Shown here piece by piece: positions 1 through 8,287 of a DNA stretch of 64,000 bases. Source of the stretch: Streptomyces aculeolatus (GTDB lineage: Bacteria; Actinomycetota; Actinomycetes; Streptomycetales; Streptomycetaceae); contig NZ_JAINRD010000001.1 of assembly GCF_020400605.1 (NCBI RefSeq), positions 434,001 to 498,000 of the forward strand. Direction: 5' to 3'. A model generated the notes under the pieces. That model saw only the letters and a list, made by a program, of their open reading frames with translations. It was not told the origin of the DNA and ran no database searches. The translations under genes were made by a program, and so were the position numbers. The number at the start of each line of letters is the position of its first letter. Position 1 is the first letter of the stretch.

Positions 1-1
1 C

Positions 2-1132
2 TTCGCCATGGGCACCTCGGAGTTCATGCTCGCCGGCCTGCTGCCGGACATCGCCGCCGACCTCGACGTCTCCGTCGGTACGGCCGGCACCCTCACCTCC
101 GCCTTCGCCGTCGGGATGGTCGTGGGTGCCCCGCTCGTGGCCGCACTCGCCCGCAACCGGCCGGGGCGCGGCACGCTCCTCGCGTTCGTCCTCGTGTTCT
201 CGGCGGCGCACGTCGCCGGCGCCGTCACCGGCAGCTTCGCCGTGCTCTTCGCGACCCGGGTGGTCGCCGCGCTGGCGAACGCGGGGTTCCTCGCCGTCGC
301 GCTGACCACCGCCGCCGGGCTCGTACCGGCCGACCGGAAGGGGCGTGCGCTGGCCGTCCTGCTGTCCGGCACGACGGTGGCGACGATCGCCGGGGTGCCG
401 GGCGGCTCGCTGCTGGGCGCGGCGTTCGGCTGGCGGGCCACGTTCTGGGCGGTCGCCGTCCTGTGCCTGCCCGCGGCGCTCGGCATCCTCGTGGGGATCC
501 CGGGGCGCCGGGCGCGGGCGGGCGGGGCCGGCGGGCCGGCGCTGCGGTCGGAACTGGCGCGGCTCGGCAGCCCGCGGCTGATCCTCGTCATGCTGCTCGG
601 CGCGCTGGTGAACGCGGCCACGTTCGGCAGCTTCACCTTCCTGGCGCCGCTGGTGACCGACACCGCGGGGCTGGCCAAGCCGTGGATCTCGGTCGTGCTG
701 GTGCTCTTCGGAGCGGGGTCGTTCGCCGGCGTCACCCTCGCGGGGCGGCTCGCGGACGTGCGCCCCGGTGCGGTCGTCGCGGTCGGCGGATCGCTGCTGC
801 TGGCCGGCTGGCCGGCGCTGGCGCTGCTGGCCGCGTACCCGGTCGCGCTGCTGGGGCTCGTGTGCGTGCTGGGGGCGCTGTCGTTCGCGGTGGGCAGCAC
901 GCTGATCACGCGGGTGCTGTACGAGGCCGCCGGCGCCCCGACGATGGCAGGGGCGTACGCCACGGCGGCGCTCAACGTCGGTGCCGTGGCCGGGCCGCTG
1001 GTCGCCGCGGCGGCGATCGGCGCCGGCGGGAACCGCGGGCCGCTGTGGGCGAGCGGGGCGCTGGTCCTGGTGGCGCTGGCCGTCGCGGTGCCGTTCCGCG
1101 GGGTGGTCGTGGCGGCGCGGAGCGGCGGGTGA
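2..1132 (+). CDS. Cmx/CmrA-type chloramphenicol efflux MFS transporter, 5' end outside window
   Basis: Membrane drug:proton antiporter of the major facilitator superfamily. The reading frame is open to the window edge, and the first visible ATG (8) lies inside the conserved first-helix motif AMGTSEFMLAGLLPDIA, so roughly 15-20 N-terminal residues are missing. About twelve hydrophobic segments follow. Motifs such as LSGTTVATIAGVPGGS and LITRVLYEAAGAPTMAG match my memory of the Streptomyces chloramphenicol-resistance exporters (Cml/Cmx) closely, so the substrate call is family-based. The 3' end is convergent with the next gene, 42 bases away. A broader drug range is possible. Confidence 0.88.
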   Translation, partial: FAMGTSEFMLAGLLPDIAADLDVSVGTAGTLTSAFAVGMVVGAPLVAALARNRPGRGTLLAFVLVFSAAHVAGAVTGSFAVLFATRVVAALANAGFLAVALTTAAGLVPADRKGRALAVLLSGTTVATIAGVPGGSLLGAAFGWRATFWAVAVLCLPAALGILVGIPGRRARAGGAGGPALRSELARLGSPRLILVMLLGALVNAATFGSFTFLAPLVTDTAGLAKPWISVVLVLFGAGSFAGVTLAGRLADVRPGAVVAVGGSLLLAGWPALALLAAYPVALLGLVCVLGALSFAVGSTLITRVLYEAAGAPTMAGAYATAALNVGAVAGPLVAAAAIGAGGNRGPLWASGALVLVALAVAVPFRGVVVAARSGG

Positions 1133-1174
1133 CGCGTTCCGGAGTCCGTGTCGGTACCGGGATCGGTGCCGGGG

Positions 1175-2038
1175 TCAGAGGAGGCCGGGGAGGAGGGGGA
1201 TGTCGAGGTCGATGCCGCCGCGGTCGGAGTCCTCGTCCGAGCCGCCGCCGGAGCCGCCCGATCCGCCCGAACCGCCGCCGCTGTCGCCCTCGTCGCTCGG
1301 CGTGGGCGTGGGAGTCGGCGTCTCGGTGCCGGCGGACGGGGACGACGACTCCGGCTCCGCGGTGTCCGGCGTCGTGACGCGGCCCTCCGCGGGAGTGGTG
1401 GTCGTCGGCTCCGGGCTGTCCGTCGTGGGCTCCGTGCTCCGGGTGGGCCGGTCGGCGCCGCGGGCCGCCTTCGTCGGCCCGGTCCGCGGGTCGGCGGTCT
1501 CCGCGCCGTCCGGCTGCGCCGCGCCCGTGGGGCGGTCGCCGTCCGGGCCGGGGCCGCCGTCGTCGGTGTCGGGCTCCTCGGACGGGAGCGGCTGCACGGG
1601 GGTGTCGGCGCGGGCCACGGCCTCGTCCGTACGGGGGCCTCCGCCGCCGCCCATGGCGTTCGCGGCGAGCAGCCCGCCGGACAGCACGGTCATCCCGGCC
1701 GCCGCGAGGCCGGCGAGCCGCTTGTTGCGGGGCTTGTAGCGCCGGTGCCGCGACCGCGGCCGCGGCTGTACGGGCACGAGTTCGGCCCCCACGCCGCCGT
1801 CGCCCGCGTCCGCGGTGGCGGCTTCCTCCGCGGCGGGTGCCGTTCTGCCGTGGTCCTCGAACAGCTCCAGGTCCCCGGGCGCGGGCCCCGGCTGCGTGGC
1901 GGCGGGCAGTTGCAGCGCCGGCGAGCCCAGGGTCCCGTAGACCTCGGGGATCGCGGGCACGTTCCGCGCAGGCGCGCACCACGGCGCTCCCGACGCGTCG
2001 TGCCGGCTGTCGCAACGCGGGCAGTAGATCGTCGTCAC
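1175..2038 (-). CDS. Membrane-anchored protein with N-terminal zinc-ribbon-like motif
   Basis: Not recognised as an enzyme. The 287 residues begin with a compact Cys/His cluster (C6, C9, H13, C21) that could bind zinc. One transmembrane segment lies at about 108-129 after a basic stretch. The C-terminal 150 residues are low-complexity: Pro/Thr/Ser/Glu-rich, then Gly/Ser-rich, ending in a hydrophobic tail (DIPLLPGLL). The architecture, cytoplasmic zinc ribbon, single TM and long disordered outer tail, resembles streptomycete proteins of the SCO2400 type, but that comparison is from memory. The ATG at 2038 has a purine-rich stretch upstream. Function unknown. Confidence 0.7.
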   Translation of the reverse strand: MTTIYCPRCDSRHDASGAPWCAPARNVPAIPEVYGTLGSPALQLPAATQPGPAPGDLELFEDHGRTAPAAEEAATADAGDGGVGAELVPVQPRPRSRHRRYKPRNKRLAGLAAAGMTVLSGGLLAANAMGGGGGPRTDEAVARADTPVQPLPSEEPDTDDGGPGPDGDRPTGAAQPDGAETADPRTGPTKAARGADRPTRSTEPTTDSPEPTTTTPAEGRVTTPDTAEPESSSPSAGTETPTPTPTPSDEGDSGGGSGGSGGSGGGSDEDSDRGGIDLDIPLLPGLL

Positions 2039-2258
2039 TGTCCTGGCGTCCCTTCCGTCGCGAGGGGGGAGGGTCCTCGACGCCGCAACAATGTGCCAGC
2101 GCCGGAATCCCGCGGAGCACGAAGAATCCCCATAAGGAGTGCGGCGGTGAGACCTATCTCACACTGCCGGAGGTGGTGCAGACCACAGCACGTCCGGACA
2201 TCGCACCCACCGCCGCCCTCCCGCCGCGCGCCCCGGCGACGGCTGCGAGACTGCGGCG

Positions 2259-2927
2259 ATGACCGTTCAGCTCGTGTCCGTGATCGGGAACAGTCCCGGG
2301 GTCGGCAAGTCCACTCTCTGCCGCGGCCTCGCGGCGGCGCTGCGCGAAGGCGGGGCGGTGGTCGACCACTTCGAGGAGGCCGACATCCTCGCGCGGGAGG
2401 CGTTCCGCCCGGTGGCCGGGGAGTTCGCGGACGGCGCGGGCTCCGTGCGCCCCGCGACGCTGGTCGCGTGCGTCCGCGCGTACGTCGCGGAGGCGGTCGC
2501 CGCCGGGACCGAGGTGCTGGTGACCGACGCGCTGGTGCCGTTCGTGCCGTCGCTCGTGGCGTGGGGCCACGACGAGGACGCCGTCGCGGGTGTGGTGGCG
2601 GACCTGGTGCGGGCGCTGGCGTCGGCGGAGGTCAGCGTCGTCTACGTGCACGACGACCCCGAGGCGGCGCTGCGCCGGGCGGTGGCCCGGGAGGGCGAGG
2701 GGTGGGCGCAGTGGTACGTGGCGAAGCTGGGCTCGTCGCCGGGCACGCGGCACGTACGGGACCTGGAGTCGGCGGCGGCGCACCTGCGGGAGGAGACGGA
2801 GCTGACCCGCCGGGTGCTGGCGCGCACGCCGTGGCGGACGGTGCCGGTGGACGCGGGCGAGCTGGACGCGGGCGCGGCGCTCGTGTACGTCCGCGGGCGG
2901 CTGGCGCGGGATCCCGGGCGCTTCTAG
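2259..2927 (+). CDS. P-loop NTPase / kinase-like protein
   Basis: A 222-residue soluble protein with a Walker A motif near the N terminus (GNSPGVGKST, residues about 9-18). An acidic FEEADILAREAF segment follows, then a strand ending LVTDALVPFVPS in the Walker B region, and STVVYVHDDPE-like and RDLESAAAHLREE segments. The overall form resembles small nucleotide or sugar kinases and AAA-type ATPases in which the P loop is the only clear hallmark. The substrate cannot be told. The gene stands alone: 220 bases upstream is the divergent zinc-ribbon membrane protein. The ATG at 2259 has no strong ribosome-binding site, so leaderless translation is possible. Confidence 0.68.
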   Translation: MTVQLVSVIGNSPGVGKSTLCRGLAAALREGGAVVDHFEEADILAREAFRPVAGEFADGAGSVRPATLVACVRAYVAEAVAAGTEVLVTDALVPFVPSLVAWGHDEDAVAGVVADLVRALASAEVSVVYVHDDPEAALRRAVAREGEGWAQWYVAKLGSSPGTRHVRDLESAAAHLREETELTRRVLARTPWRTVPVDAGELDAGAALVYVRGRLARDPGRF

Positions 2928-3065
2928 GCCTCCCGAGGCCGGCCGCGTCGTCCTCTTCGTCCCGGAAGATCCTGCCGGTGCGGGTGTCCCGGGTGTCCCG
3001 GTGTCAGACCCGCGCGCGATGCTCGTATCTGCACCGTTTGTTGGCGACTTCCGTAAGGATCCGAG

Positions 3066-4385
3066 ATGGGCAACCTTGACGAACTCCGCTCCGCAGTCCG
3101 CGGCCGGGTGCTCCTGCCCGGCGACGACGGCTTCGAGCCGGCCACCCAGCCGTGGAATGTCGCCGTTCCGCAGCCGTCCGCCGCCGCCGTGGTGGAGGCG
3201 GCCGACGCCGACGACGTCGCCGCCCTGGTCCGCTACGCGCGCCGGGCCGGTGTCGCCGTCGCCGCGCAGCCCGCGGGGCACGGCGCGTCGGGGGCGGTGG
3301 AGGGCGCCGTCCTGCTGCGTACCCGGCTGCTGGACGAGGTGCGGGTCGACCCCGCGGCGCGGACCGCACGGGCCGGCGCCGGGGTGAAGTGGGGGCACGT
3401 GCAGGAGGAGGCGTCGCGGCACGGGCTGACCGGGCTGCCCGGCAGCTCGCCCGTCGTCTCCGTCACGGGCTACACGCTGGGCGGCGGCGTCAGCTGGTTC
3501 AGCCGCGCGCACGGCTGGGCGGCCGACTCCGTCACCGCCTTCGAGGTCGTCGACGCCGACGGCGTGCCCGCCAGGGTGACCGCCGAGTCCGACCCCGAGC
3601 TGTTCTGGGCGCTGCGGGGCGGCGGGGGCGACTACGCGCTCGTCACCGCCACGGAGTTCCGCCTGCACCCCGCGCCCGCCCTCTACGGCGGCCAGATGCT
3701 TTGGCCGGCGGCGCGGGCCCGGGAGGTGCTGGACGCCTATCGCGCGGTGACCGCCGCCGCGCCGGAGGAGCTGACCGTCTGGACCGGCCTGCTGAACATC
3801 CCCGGCGCCGACCCGATGATCGCCGTCCACGCCACGTACCTCGGCGAGGGCGCGGGGGACGCGGGGGCGGCGCTGCTGCGCCCGTTCGACGGCATCGACG
3901 GCCGGATCGGCGACACCCGCACCGTGCTGCCCGTCCACGAGCTGGGCACCATCACCGGCGAGCCCACGGACCCCAGTCCTGGCATCGGCCGTGGCGAACT
4001 GCTCACCGCGCTGGACGACACCGTGGTCGACGCGCTCCTCGCGGAGCCGATCGACCCGCTGCTCAGCGTCCAGCTCCGGCACGTCGGCGGTGCGCTGGCC
4101 CGCCCCTCGGACTCGCCGCACGGCGCGCTGGCGGAGCCGTACCTCCTGTACTTCTTCGGCGTCCCGTTCTCCCCCGAGGTGGCCGCCGGCATCCCCCCGC
4201 GCCGCGACGGGCTGCTGGAGGCGCTCGGCTCGTACGTGTCGGGCCGCAAGCCGTACACGTTCCTCGGGCCCGGCGAGAGCGCGGCCGACGCCTTCGGCGC
4301 CGGGAGCCTGGCCCGCCTGCGGGCCGTCAAGCGCGCCCGCGACCCGCAGGGGGTGTTCCGCAGCAACTACCCGGTCGGCGGGTAG
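3066..4385 (+). CDS. FAD-binding oxidoreductase (FAD_binding_4 / BBE family)
   Basis: Flavoprotein oxidase of the vanillyl-alcohol-oxidase fold, 439 residues, no signal peptide. The N-terminal FAD domain shows AAQPAGHGASGAVEGAVLL, where the His is the usual 8-alpha-histidyl FAD attachment site, and GSSPVVSVTGYTLGGGVSW followed by SRAHGWAADSV for the nucleotide-binding loop. The C terminus (RLRAVKRARDPQGVFRSNYPV) is the berberine-bridge-enzyme end motif. Such enzymes oxidise sugars, alcohols or natural products; the substrate cannot be read from sequence. ATG 3066 follows an AAGGAT stretch. The gene is monocistronic and convergent with the His-rich gene. Confidence 0.88.
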   Translation: MGNLDELRSAVRGRVLLPGDDGFEPATQPWNVAVPQPSAAAVVEAADADDVAALVRYARRAGVAVAAQPAGHGASGAVEGAVLLRTRLLDEVRVDPAARTARAGAGVKWGHVQEEASRHGLTGLPGSSPVVSVTGYTLGGGVSWFSRAHGWAADSVTAFEVVDADGVPARVTAESDPELFWALRGGGGDYALVTATEFRLHPAPALYGGQMLWPAARAREVLDAYRAVTAAAPEELTVWTGLLNIPGADPMIAVHATYLGEGAGDAGAALLRPFDGIDGRIGDTRTVLPVHELGTITGEPTDPSPGIGRGELLTALDDTVVDALLAEPIDPLLSVQLRHVGGALARPSDSPHGALAEPYLLYFFGVPFSPEVAAGIPPRRDGLLEALGSYVSGRKPYTFLGPGESAADAFGAGSLARLRAVKRARDPQGVFRSNYPVGG

Positions 4386-4418
4386 CCCGGCGGGGGCGCC
4401 GGCACGGGCCGGCCGCCC

Positions 4419-5219
4419 TCACGCGACCACCGCGGTGAACTCCGCGGTGCGCACGGCGTCCTCGTGCTTGAAGTCGAGGAACAGCCGGTACGTCCCCGGG
4501 CCCGGCACCTGCGCATGGAACGCCACGACGGGGCCCGGGGCGGTCGTGCCGTCGCCGGGGGAGCCGTCGGGGTGGACGTGCACGTACGCGAGGTCCTCCA
4601 GGCGCAGCGCCACGAGGTGGCCGTACGCGGCGAGGTAGGGCTGCAGGTCGGTGACCGGCTGCCCGTCGCGGGCGACCGAGAACTCCAGGCGCCGCCCCTC
4701 GCCCGCCGCCAGTTCGCCGGTGAGCGTCACCTCGCGGCCGTCGACGGTGAAGGCGGGTGCGGGCGCGGGGAGTTCGTGCGCGGGGCCGGCGCCGTCGCCG
4801 GCCGTCAGGTCCGCGCCGAGGGTGAGGGTGCGGCCGAGGGCGGCGGGGGCGAAGTCGGCGTAGGCGCGGTAGTCGCCGTCCTCGGGGAGGCGGACGCGGA
4901 CGGACCACGTGCCGTCGTCCGCCACCGCGGGGTGGACGTGGACGAAGCGGGTGAGGTCGCGGCGTACGACGATCAGGTGGACCAGCTTGTCGTGGATGGG
5001 CGCGAGGTCGGCGACGGGGCTGCCGTCGGCGCCGAGGAGGCGGAAGCGCAGCTCGGTCTCGGTGCCCGCGGGGAGCGCGGTGGTCACCAGCTCCAGCGTG
5101 TAGCCGTCCTCGGAGCCGGTGAGGCCGGCGGGGCCCGCGGGCACGTGGTGGGCGTGCTGCGCGTGGGCGTCGTGGTGGCCGTGGGCTGCGGCGTCGTGCT
5201 GGTGGTGCGTGGCGTTCAT
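4419..5219 (-). CDS. His-rich, internally duplicated heavy-metal-associated protein
   Basis: Probable copper-handling protein, 266 residues. Ten of the first 25 residues are His, a typical metal-chelating tail. The rest is two copies of one beta-rich domain: residues about 68-97 and 188-217 align (PVADL.. and PVTDL.., each ending in VHVHP at 93-97 and 213-217). There is no clear signal peptide or TM, so it may act in the cytoplasm as a metal buffer. A longer frame extends upstream, but the ATG at 5219 fits the His-rich start and lies just downstream of a perfect CsoR-type palindrome (5278-5294), which supports copper-inducible expression. Exact biochemical role unknown. Confidence 0.75.
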   Translation of the reverse strand: MNATHHQHDAAAHGHHDAHAQHAHHVPAGPAGLTGSEDGYTLELVTTALPAGTETELRFRLLGADGSPVADLAPIHDKLVHLIVVRRDLTRFVHVHPAVADDGTWSVRVRLPEDGDYRAYADFAPAALGRTLTLGADLTAGDGAGPAHELPAPAPAFTVDGREVTLTGELAAGEGRRLEFSVARDGQPVTDLQPYLAAYGHLVALRLEDLAYVHVHPDGSPGDGTTAPGPVVAFHAQVPGPGTYRLFLDFKHEDAVRTAEFTAVVA

Positions 5220-5277
5220 GGTGGGTTTCCTGCCCTTCGAGTCCGGTGCCGTGCTTCTGGTGATCAGCGTAGCAGAT

Positions 5278-5294
5278 ATACCCCCCGGGGGTAT
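5278..5294 (-). promoter_or_regulatory. CsoR/RicR-type copper operator
   Basis: A 17-base perfect palindrome, ATACCCCC-C-GGGGGTAT, lies 58 bases before the start codon of the His-rich gene. Pseudo-palindromic runs of C then G flanked by TA are the hallmark of sites bound by CsoR-family copper-sensing repressors in actinobacteria. The neighbour on the other side ends here (MFS stop at 5315), so the operator can only serve the His-rich gene. No csoR gene is visible in the window, so the repressor would be encoded elsewhere. Confidence 0.85.
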
Positions 5295-5314
5295 GACGAG
5301 TGGGGTGATCCGCG

Positions 5315-6601
5315 TTACGCCGCGGTGGTCGTGCGGTCCCGGGTGAGCCGCTCCCGGCGGGCCGGCAGATACGAACCGGCCGTACGCTCCGCGCCCGCCG
5401 GCCGCCACAGCAGCACCGCCGCCACCGCCGCCGCGAGCCCGATGGCCGCCAGCACGCCCGCCGCCACGCCCGTCCCCGCCCGCGCCGCCAGGTACCCGGC
5501 CAGCGGGTACGTCAGCAGCCACGCGACGTGCGACAGCGAGAACTGCGCCGCGAACGCCGCCGGCAGGTCCGCCCGCCCCGGCACCGCGCCGCGGATCAGC
5601 CGCCCCGTGGGCGTCACCATCGCCGAGGTCGCCGCCCCGAGCACGGCCCACGCGGCGAGCAGCGCCGGCCAGGTCCGTACGCCCGCCGCGAGGCCCGCCC
5701 CGACGACGGCCAGCACCGGCGCCGGCACGAACGCCGCCGGCAGCATCACCGCGCGGTCGCCGACCCGCTCCAGCACCCGGGGGAGCGCCAGCGCCACGGC
5801 CATCGACCCGGCGCCGAAGGCGCCGAGGGCGAGCGACACGTCGCCGACCGAGCGGGCGAAGTGGTCGCGTACCAGCACGACGGTGTTCACGACGACCATC
5901 GCGCCGGCCGCCGCGACCGCGAGGTTGATCGCGAGGAGCGCGCGGAGCTGCGGCGCGGAGCCGAAGAGCTTCATGCCGTACGCGGCCTTGGCGAAGACCC
6001 CGCCGCCGTCGGCGCCCTCCTCGCGCGGCGCCGGCTTCGGCAGCGCCACGGAGACGACCAGCGCGGCGGAGGCGACGAAGCCGGCGGCGGTGCCGAGGAA
6101 GAGCCGGTCGTAGGTGATGAGCGTCAGCAGCCCGGCGGCGAGCACGGGGCTGAACAGGCTCTCCATGTCGTACGCGAGCCGCGACAGGGACAGCGCCCGG
6201 GTGTAGTCGCGCTCGGCGGGGAGCACCTCGGGGATGGTCGCCTGGAAGGTCGGGGTGAACGCGGCGGAGGCGGACTGGAGCAGGAAGATCAGCACGTAGA
6301 TCTGCCAGACCTCGGTCACGAACGGCAGCGCGAGCGCGACGACGCCGCGCAGCAGGTCGGCGGCGACCAGGAGGGCGCGGCGCGGGATGCGGTCGGCGAA
6401 GGCGCCGATGACGGGGGCGATGCCGACGTAGGCGACCATCTTGACGGCCAGGGCGGTGCCGAGGACGGCGGAGGCGTTGCCGCCGGCCAGGTCGTAGGCG
6501 AGGAGGCTGAGCGCGACGGTGGCGAGGCCGGTGCCGACGAGGGCGATGACCTGGGCGGTGAAGAGGTGTCTGTAGGTGCGGTTGCGGAGAACGGAGAACA
6601 T
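5315..6601 (-). CDS. MFS transporter (MFS_3 / EntS-like), ArsR-linked efflux pump
   Basis: Integral membrane exporter, 428 residues from the ATG at 6601 (MFSVLRNRTYRHLF). I prefer this start because GGAAGAGG lies just upstream and because the alternative start at 6634 would fall inside the operator at 6626-6643. There are about twelve TM segments, and the cytoplasmic loop after TM2 reads GAFADRIPRRALLV, the motif-A form of the EntS/MFS_3 group. It lies downstream of, and in the same direction as, an ArsR sensor with a complete alpha-5 metal site, so a metal or metal-chelate substrate (Zn, Co or Ni) is inferred. General drug efflux is the alternative. Confidence 0.82.
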   Translation of the reverse strand: MFSVLRNRTYRHLFTAQVIALVGTGLATVALSLLAYDLAGGNASAVLGTALAVKMVAYVGIAPVIGAFADRIPRRALLVAADLLRGVVALALPFVTEVWQIYVLIFLLQSASAAFTPTFQATIPEVLPAERDYTRALSLSRLAYDMESLFSPVLAAGLLTLITYDRLFLGTAAGFVASAALVVSVALPKPAPREEGADGGGVFAKAAYGMKLFGSAPQLRALLAINLAVAAAGAMVVVNTVVLVRDHFARSVGDVSLALGAFGAGSMAVALALPRVLERVGDRAVMLPAAFVPAPVLAVVGAGLAAGVRTWPALLAAWAVLGAATSAMVTPTGRLIRGAVPGRADLPAAFAAQFSLSHVAWLLTYPLAGYLAARAGTGVAAGVLAAIGLAAAVAAVLLWRPAGAERTAGSYLPARRERLTRDRTTTAA

Positions 6602-6625
6602 GGCCCTGGCCTCTTCCTTTGCTCG

Positions 6626-6643
6626 TGTGCGCATATACGCACA
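6626..6643 (-). promoter_or_regulatory. Probable ArsR-type operator over the MFS promoter
   Basis: An 18-base near-palindrome, TGTGCG-CATATA-CGCACA, has perfect 6-base arms and an AT core. It sits 25 bases before the MFS ATG (6601) and is the only AT-rich inverted repeat between the arsR gene and the pump. ArsR/SmtB repressors typically bind imperfect repeats of this kind around the -10 region. Assignment to the neighbouring ArsR protein is inference from position. Confidence 0.65.
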
Positions 6644-6750
6644 TGTTAAACAGAGGGGGGCGCGGGCGGTATTCCCGGGGGTGGAAAGAAGGTGTGAGGG
6701 CGTGGCTCAGATGTGGATCAGGCGTGGACCGGGTGTCGCCCGGGTGGGGC

Positions 6751-7119
6751 TCAGGAGTGCCAGGGCTCGCCGGTCATGAGGTGGTCGGCGTGGTTGAGCG
6801 CCTCGACGACGAGGCCGCGCAGGTGCCCGTCGCGCAGCGAGTAGACGACGCGGCGGCCTTCCTTCCTGGAGTGCACGAGGTTGGCGAGGCGCAGCTTGGC
6901 CAGGTGCTGGCTGACGGCCGGCCGGGCGGCGCCGCTGGCGGTGGCCAGCTCGGTGACGTCGGCCTCGCCCTCGGCCAGCAGCCACAGCAGGTGCAGCCGC
7001 GTCGCGTCGGCGAGCAGGGCGAACACCGTGCTCGCGGCTTCGAGCTGGTCCCGGTCGGGCGTCCACTCGTGACGGTGGACGGCGGGGGTGGGCGAGGGGG
7101 CGGTGTCGCGCTCCGGCAT
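6751..7119 (-). CDS. ArsR/SmtB-family metal-sensing repressor (CzrA/NmtR type)
   Basis: A 122-residue winged-helix repressor. The HTH covers about residues 54-82 (DVTELATASGAARPAVSQHLAKLRLANLV) and is followed by the beta-wing (RKEGRRVVYSL). The C-terminal helix carries D97, H99, H110 and H113, spaced D-x-H-x10-H-x2-H, exactly the alpha-5 site that binds Zn(II) in CzrA and Ni/Co in NmtR. Extra His residues at 15 and 17 could add ligands, as in NmtR. No Cys is present, so arsenic or cadmium sensing by a CxC site is ruled out. It most likely controls the downstream MFS gene through the palindrome at 6626-6643. Confidence 0.88.
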   Translation of the reverse strand: MPERDTAPSPTPAVHRHEWTPDRDQLEAASTVFALLADATRLHLLWLLAEGEADVTELATASGAARPAVSQHLAKLRLANLVHSRKEGRRVVYSLRDGHLRGLVVEALNHADHLMTGEPWHS

Positions 7120-7189
7120 GCGCCCATCGTATGGCCGTACGAGGCGGGGGGCGGGACGCGCGGGGGCGGCGGCGCGGGCGCGGGGCGGC

Positions 7190-7612
7190 TCAGGCGGTGC
7201 GGTACATGCCGACGGAGCCGTGCCCGGCGACGTCGGCGAAGCCGAACTTCCCGTACAGGAACCGCGCGGGCCCGTCGGCGATCAGCGAGACGTACGCGGT
7301 GGCGGGCGCCCGCCGGTCCAGCTCCGCGACCAGCGCGGCCATGATCTGCTTCCCGAGCCCCTGCCCCTGGTGCTCGGGCAGCACGCACATGTCGACCACC
7401 TGGAACGCGGTCCCGCCGTCCCCGACGACCCGCCCCATCCCCACGGGCGCCCCGCGGTGGTGCACGACGACGCCGTACCAGGTGTTCGGCAGTGCGACGG
7501 CGGCGGCCTCGGCCGACTTGTCCGACAGCCCGGCCCCGGTCCGCAACCGCCGGTAGACCTCGACGGAGGGCACCCCGGGACGTATCTCGTAAGGGTCACG
7601 CACGGAATCCAT
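7190..7612 (-). CDS. GNAT-family N-acetyltransferase
   Basis: A 140-residue single-domain acetyltransferase. The acetyl-CoA-binding motif A is clear (VVDMCVLPEHQGQGLGKQIM, Q-x-x-G-x-G/A form), followed by ADGPARFLYGKFGF, the motif B helix typical of GNAT proteins acting on small amines or amino acids. The acceptor is unknown. The ATG at 7612 is followed by the ORF without internal ambiguity. It stands between the arsR gene and the VapBC module, with no sign of shared transcription beyond common orientation. Confidence 0.85.
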   Translation of the reverse strand: MDSVRDPYEIRPGVPSVEVYRRLRTGAGLSDKSAEAAAVALPNTWYGVVVHHRGAPVGMGRVVGDGGTAFQVVDMCVLPEHQGQGLGKQIMAALVAELDRRAPATAYVSLIADGPARFLYGKFGFADVAGHGSVGMYRTA

Positions 7613-7638
7613 GCATTACATCCTAGCTGGGTGCACGA

Positions 7639-8061
7639 TCACTTCCCCGCTTCGGGTCCGTACCACTGCAGGGCTTGCCCGGTTGCGGCGGCGATGCAGT
7701 CGAAGTCCCGGTCGCGATGCAGCAGGGTCAGCCCTTGCAACTCCGCGGTGGCCGCGACGACGAGGTCGACCGGGCCCGCACCGCGGTGCTGCCCCCGCTT
7801 GGTGAGCGCCTCCTGTACCTGCCAGGCGCGGTCGTACGCCCGGTCGTCGACGGGCACCCAGCCGAAGAGCGTCCGCAGGTCCTCCACGCCCCGCTCCCGG
7901 TCGTCGGCGGAGCGGGCACTGTAGAGGAACTCCAGCTCGGTGATGGGACAGACCGCGACGAGCCCCGCCGCGGCCGCGCGGTCCCACCCGAACTGCTCGG
8001 CGTCACCGCGCATCATCCGGGCGAGGGCGCTGGTGTCGATGAGGTACTGCGCCGCGTTCAC
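7639..8061 (-). CDS. vapC: VapC toxin, PIN-domain ribonuclease
   Basis: A 140-residue PIN-domain endoribonuclease, the toxin of a type II toxin-antitoxin pair. The acidic active site is visible: D9 in YLIDTSALAR, E42/E44 in PITELEF, D99 in AGPVDLVVAATA, and D residues in HRDRDFD near the C terminus. The GTG start (8061) overlaps the antitoxin stop by four bases, the usual translational coupling that keeps antitoxin ahead of toxin. The final QWYGPEAG is also typical of VapC proteins. The target (tRNA or rRNA) cannot be told from sequence. Confidence 0.9.
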   Translation of the reverse strand: MNAAQYLIDTSALARMMRGDAEQFGWDRAAAAGLVAVCPITELEFLYSARSADDRERGVEDLRTLFGWVPVDDRAYDRAWQVQEALTKRGQHRGAGPVDLVVAATAELQGLTLLHRDRDFDCIAAATGQALQWYGPEAGK

Positions 8062-8276
8062 CCGCGGTAGTTCCGCTTGTCCTCGAGAAGGTCGAGCTCG
8101 AAGGCCCCCTCCTCCGCCGCGGCCCGCAGCCGCGTGAGAGCCAGAGCCCTCCGCCGGTTCTCCAGCACCTCGCGCAGAGCGGTGTTGACCGTCTCCTTCT
8201 TGGTGCTCGTGCCGAGGGTCTGAGCGACGTCGGCGAGCAGGTCGTCGTCCAGGTCGATCACCGTACGACTCACCAT
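8058..8276 (-). CDS. vapB: VapB-type antitoxin, ribbon-helix-helix
   Basis: A 72-residue antitoxin. The N terminus (RTVIDLDDDLLADVAQTLG) gives the DNA-binding beta strand and first helix of a ribbon-helix-helix fold, TKKETVNTALREVL is the second helix, and the acidic C terminus (FELDLLEDKRNYRG) is the toxin-wrapping tail typical of actinobacterial VapB. It is translated just ahead of and overlapping vapC. Autoregulation is likely through the inverted repeat 12 bases upstream. Confidence 0.9.
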   Translation of the reverse strand: MVSRTVIDLDDDLLADVAQTLGTSTKKETVNTALREVLENRRRALALTRLRAAAEEGAFELDLLEDKRNYRG

Positions 8277-8287
8277 GCACCTCCGCT

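Noticed and set aside
2154..4121. Long antisense frames such as the 655-residue frame here
   Set aside because: They lie opposite a confident FAD oxidoreductase, have Arg/Gly/Pro-rich composition and no domains, the known artefact of very GC-rich DNA.
4419..6644. One 741-residue fusion of MFS-like and His-rich protein
   Set aside because: The first part of this frame is Arg/Pro-rich antisense-like sequence overlapping the real MFS gene; the His-rich ATG at 5219 fits better.
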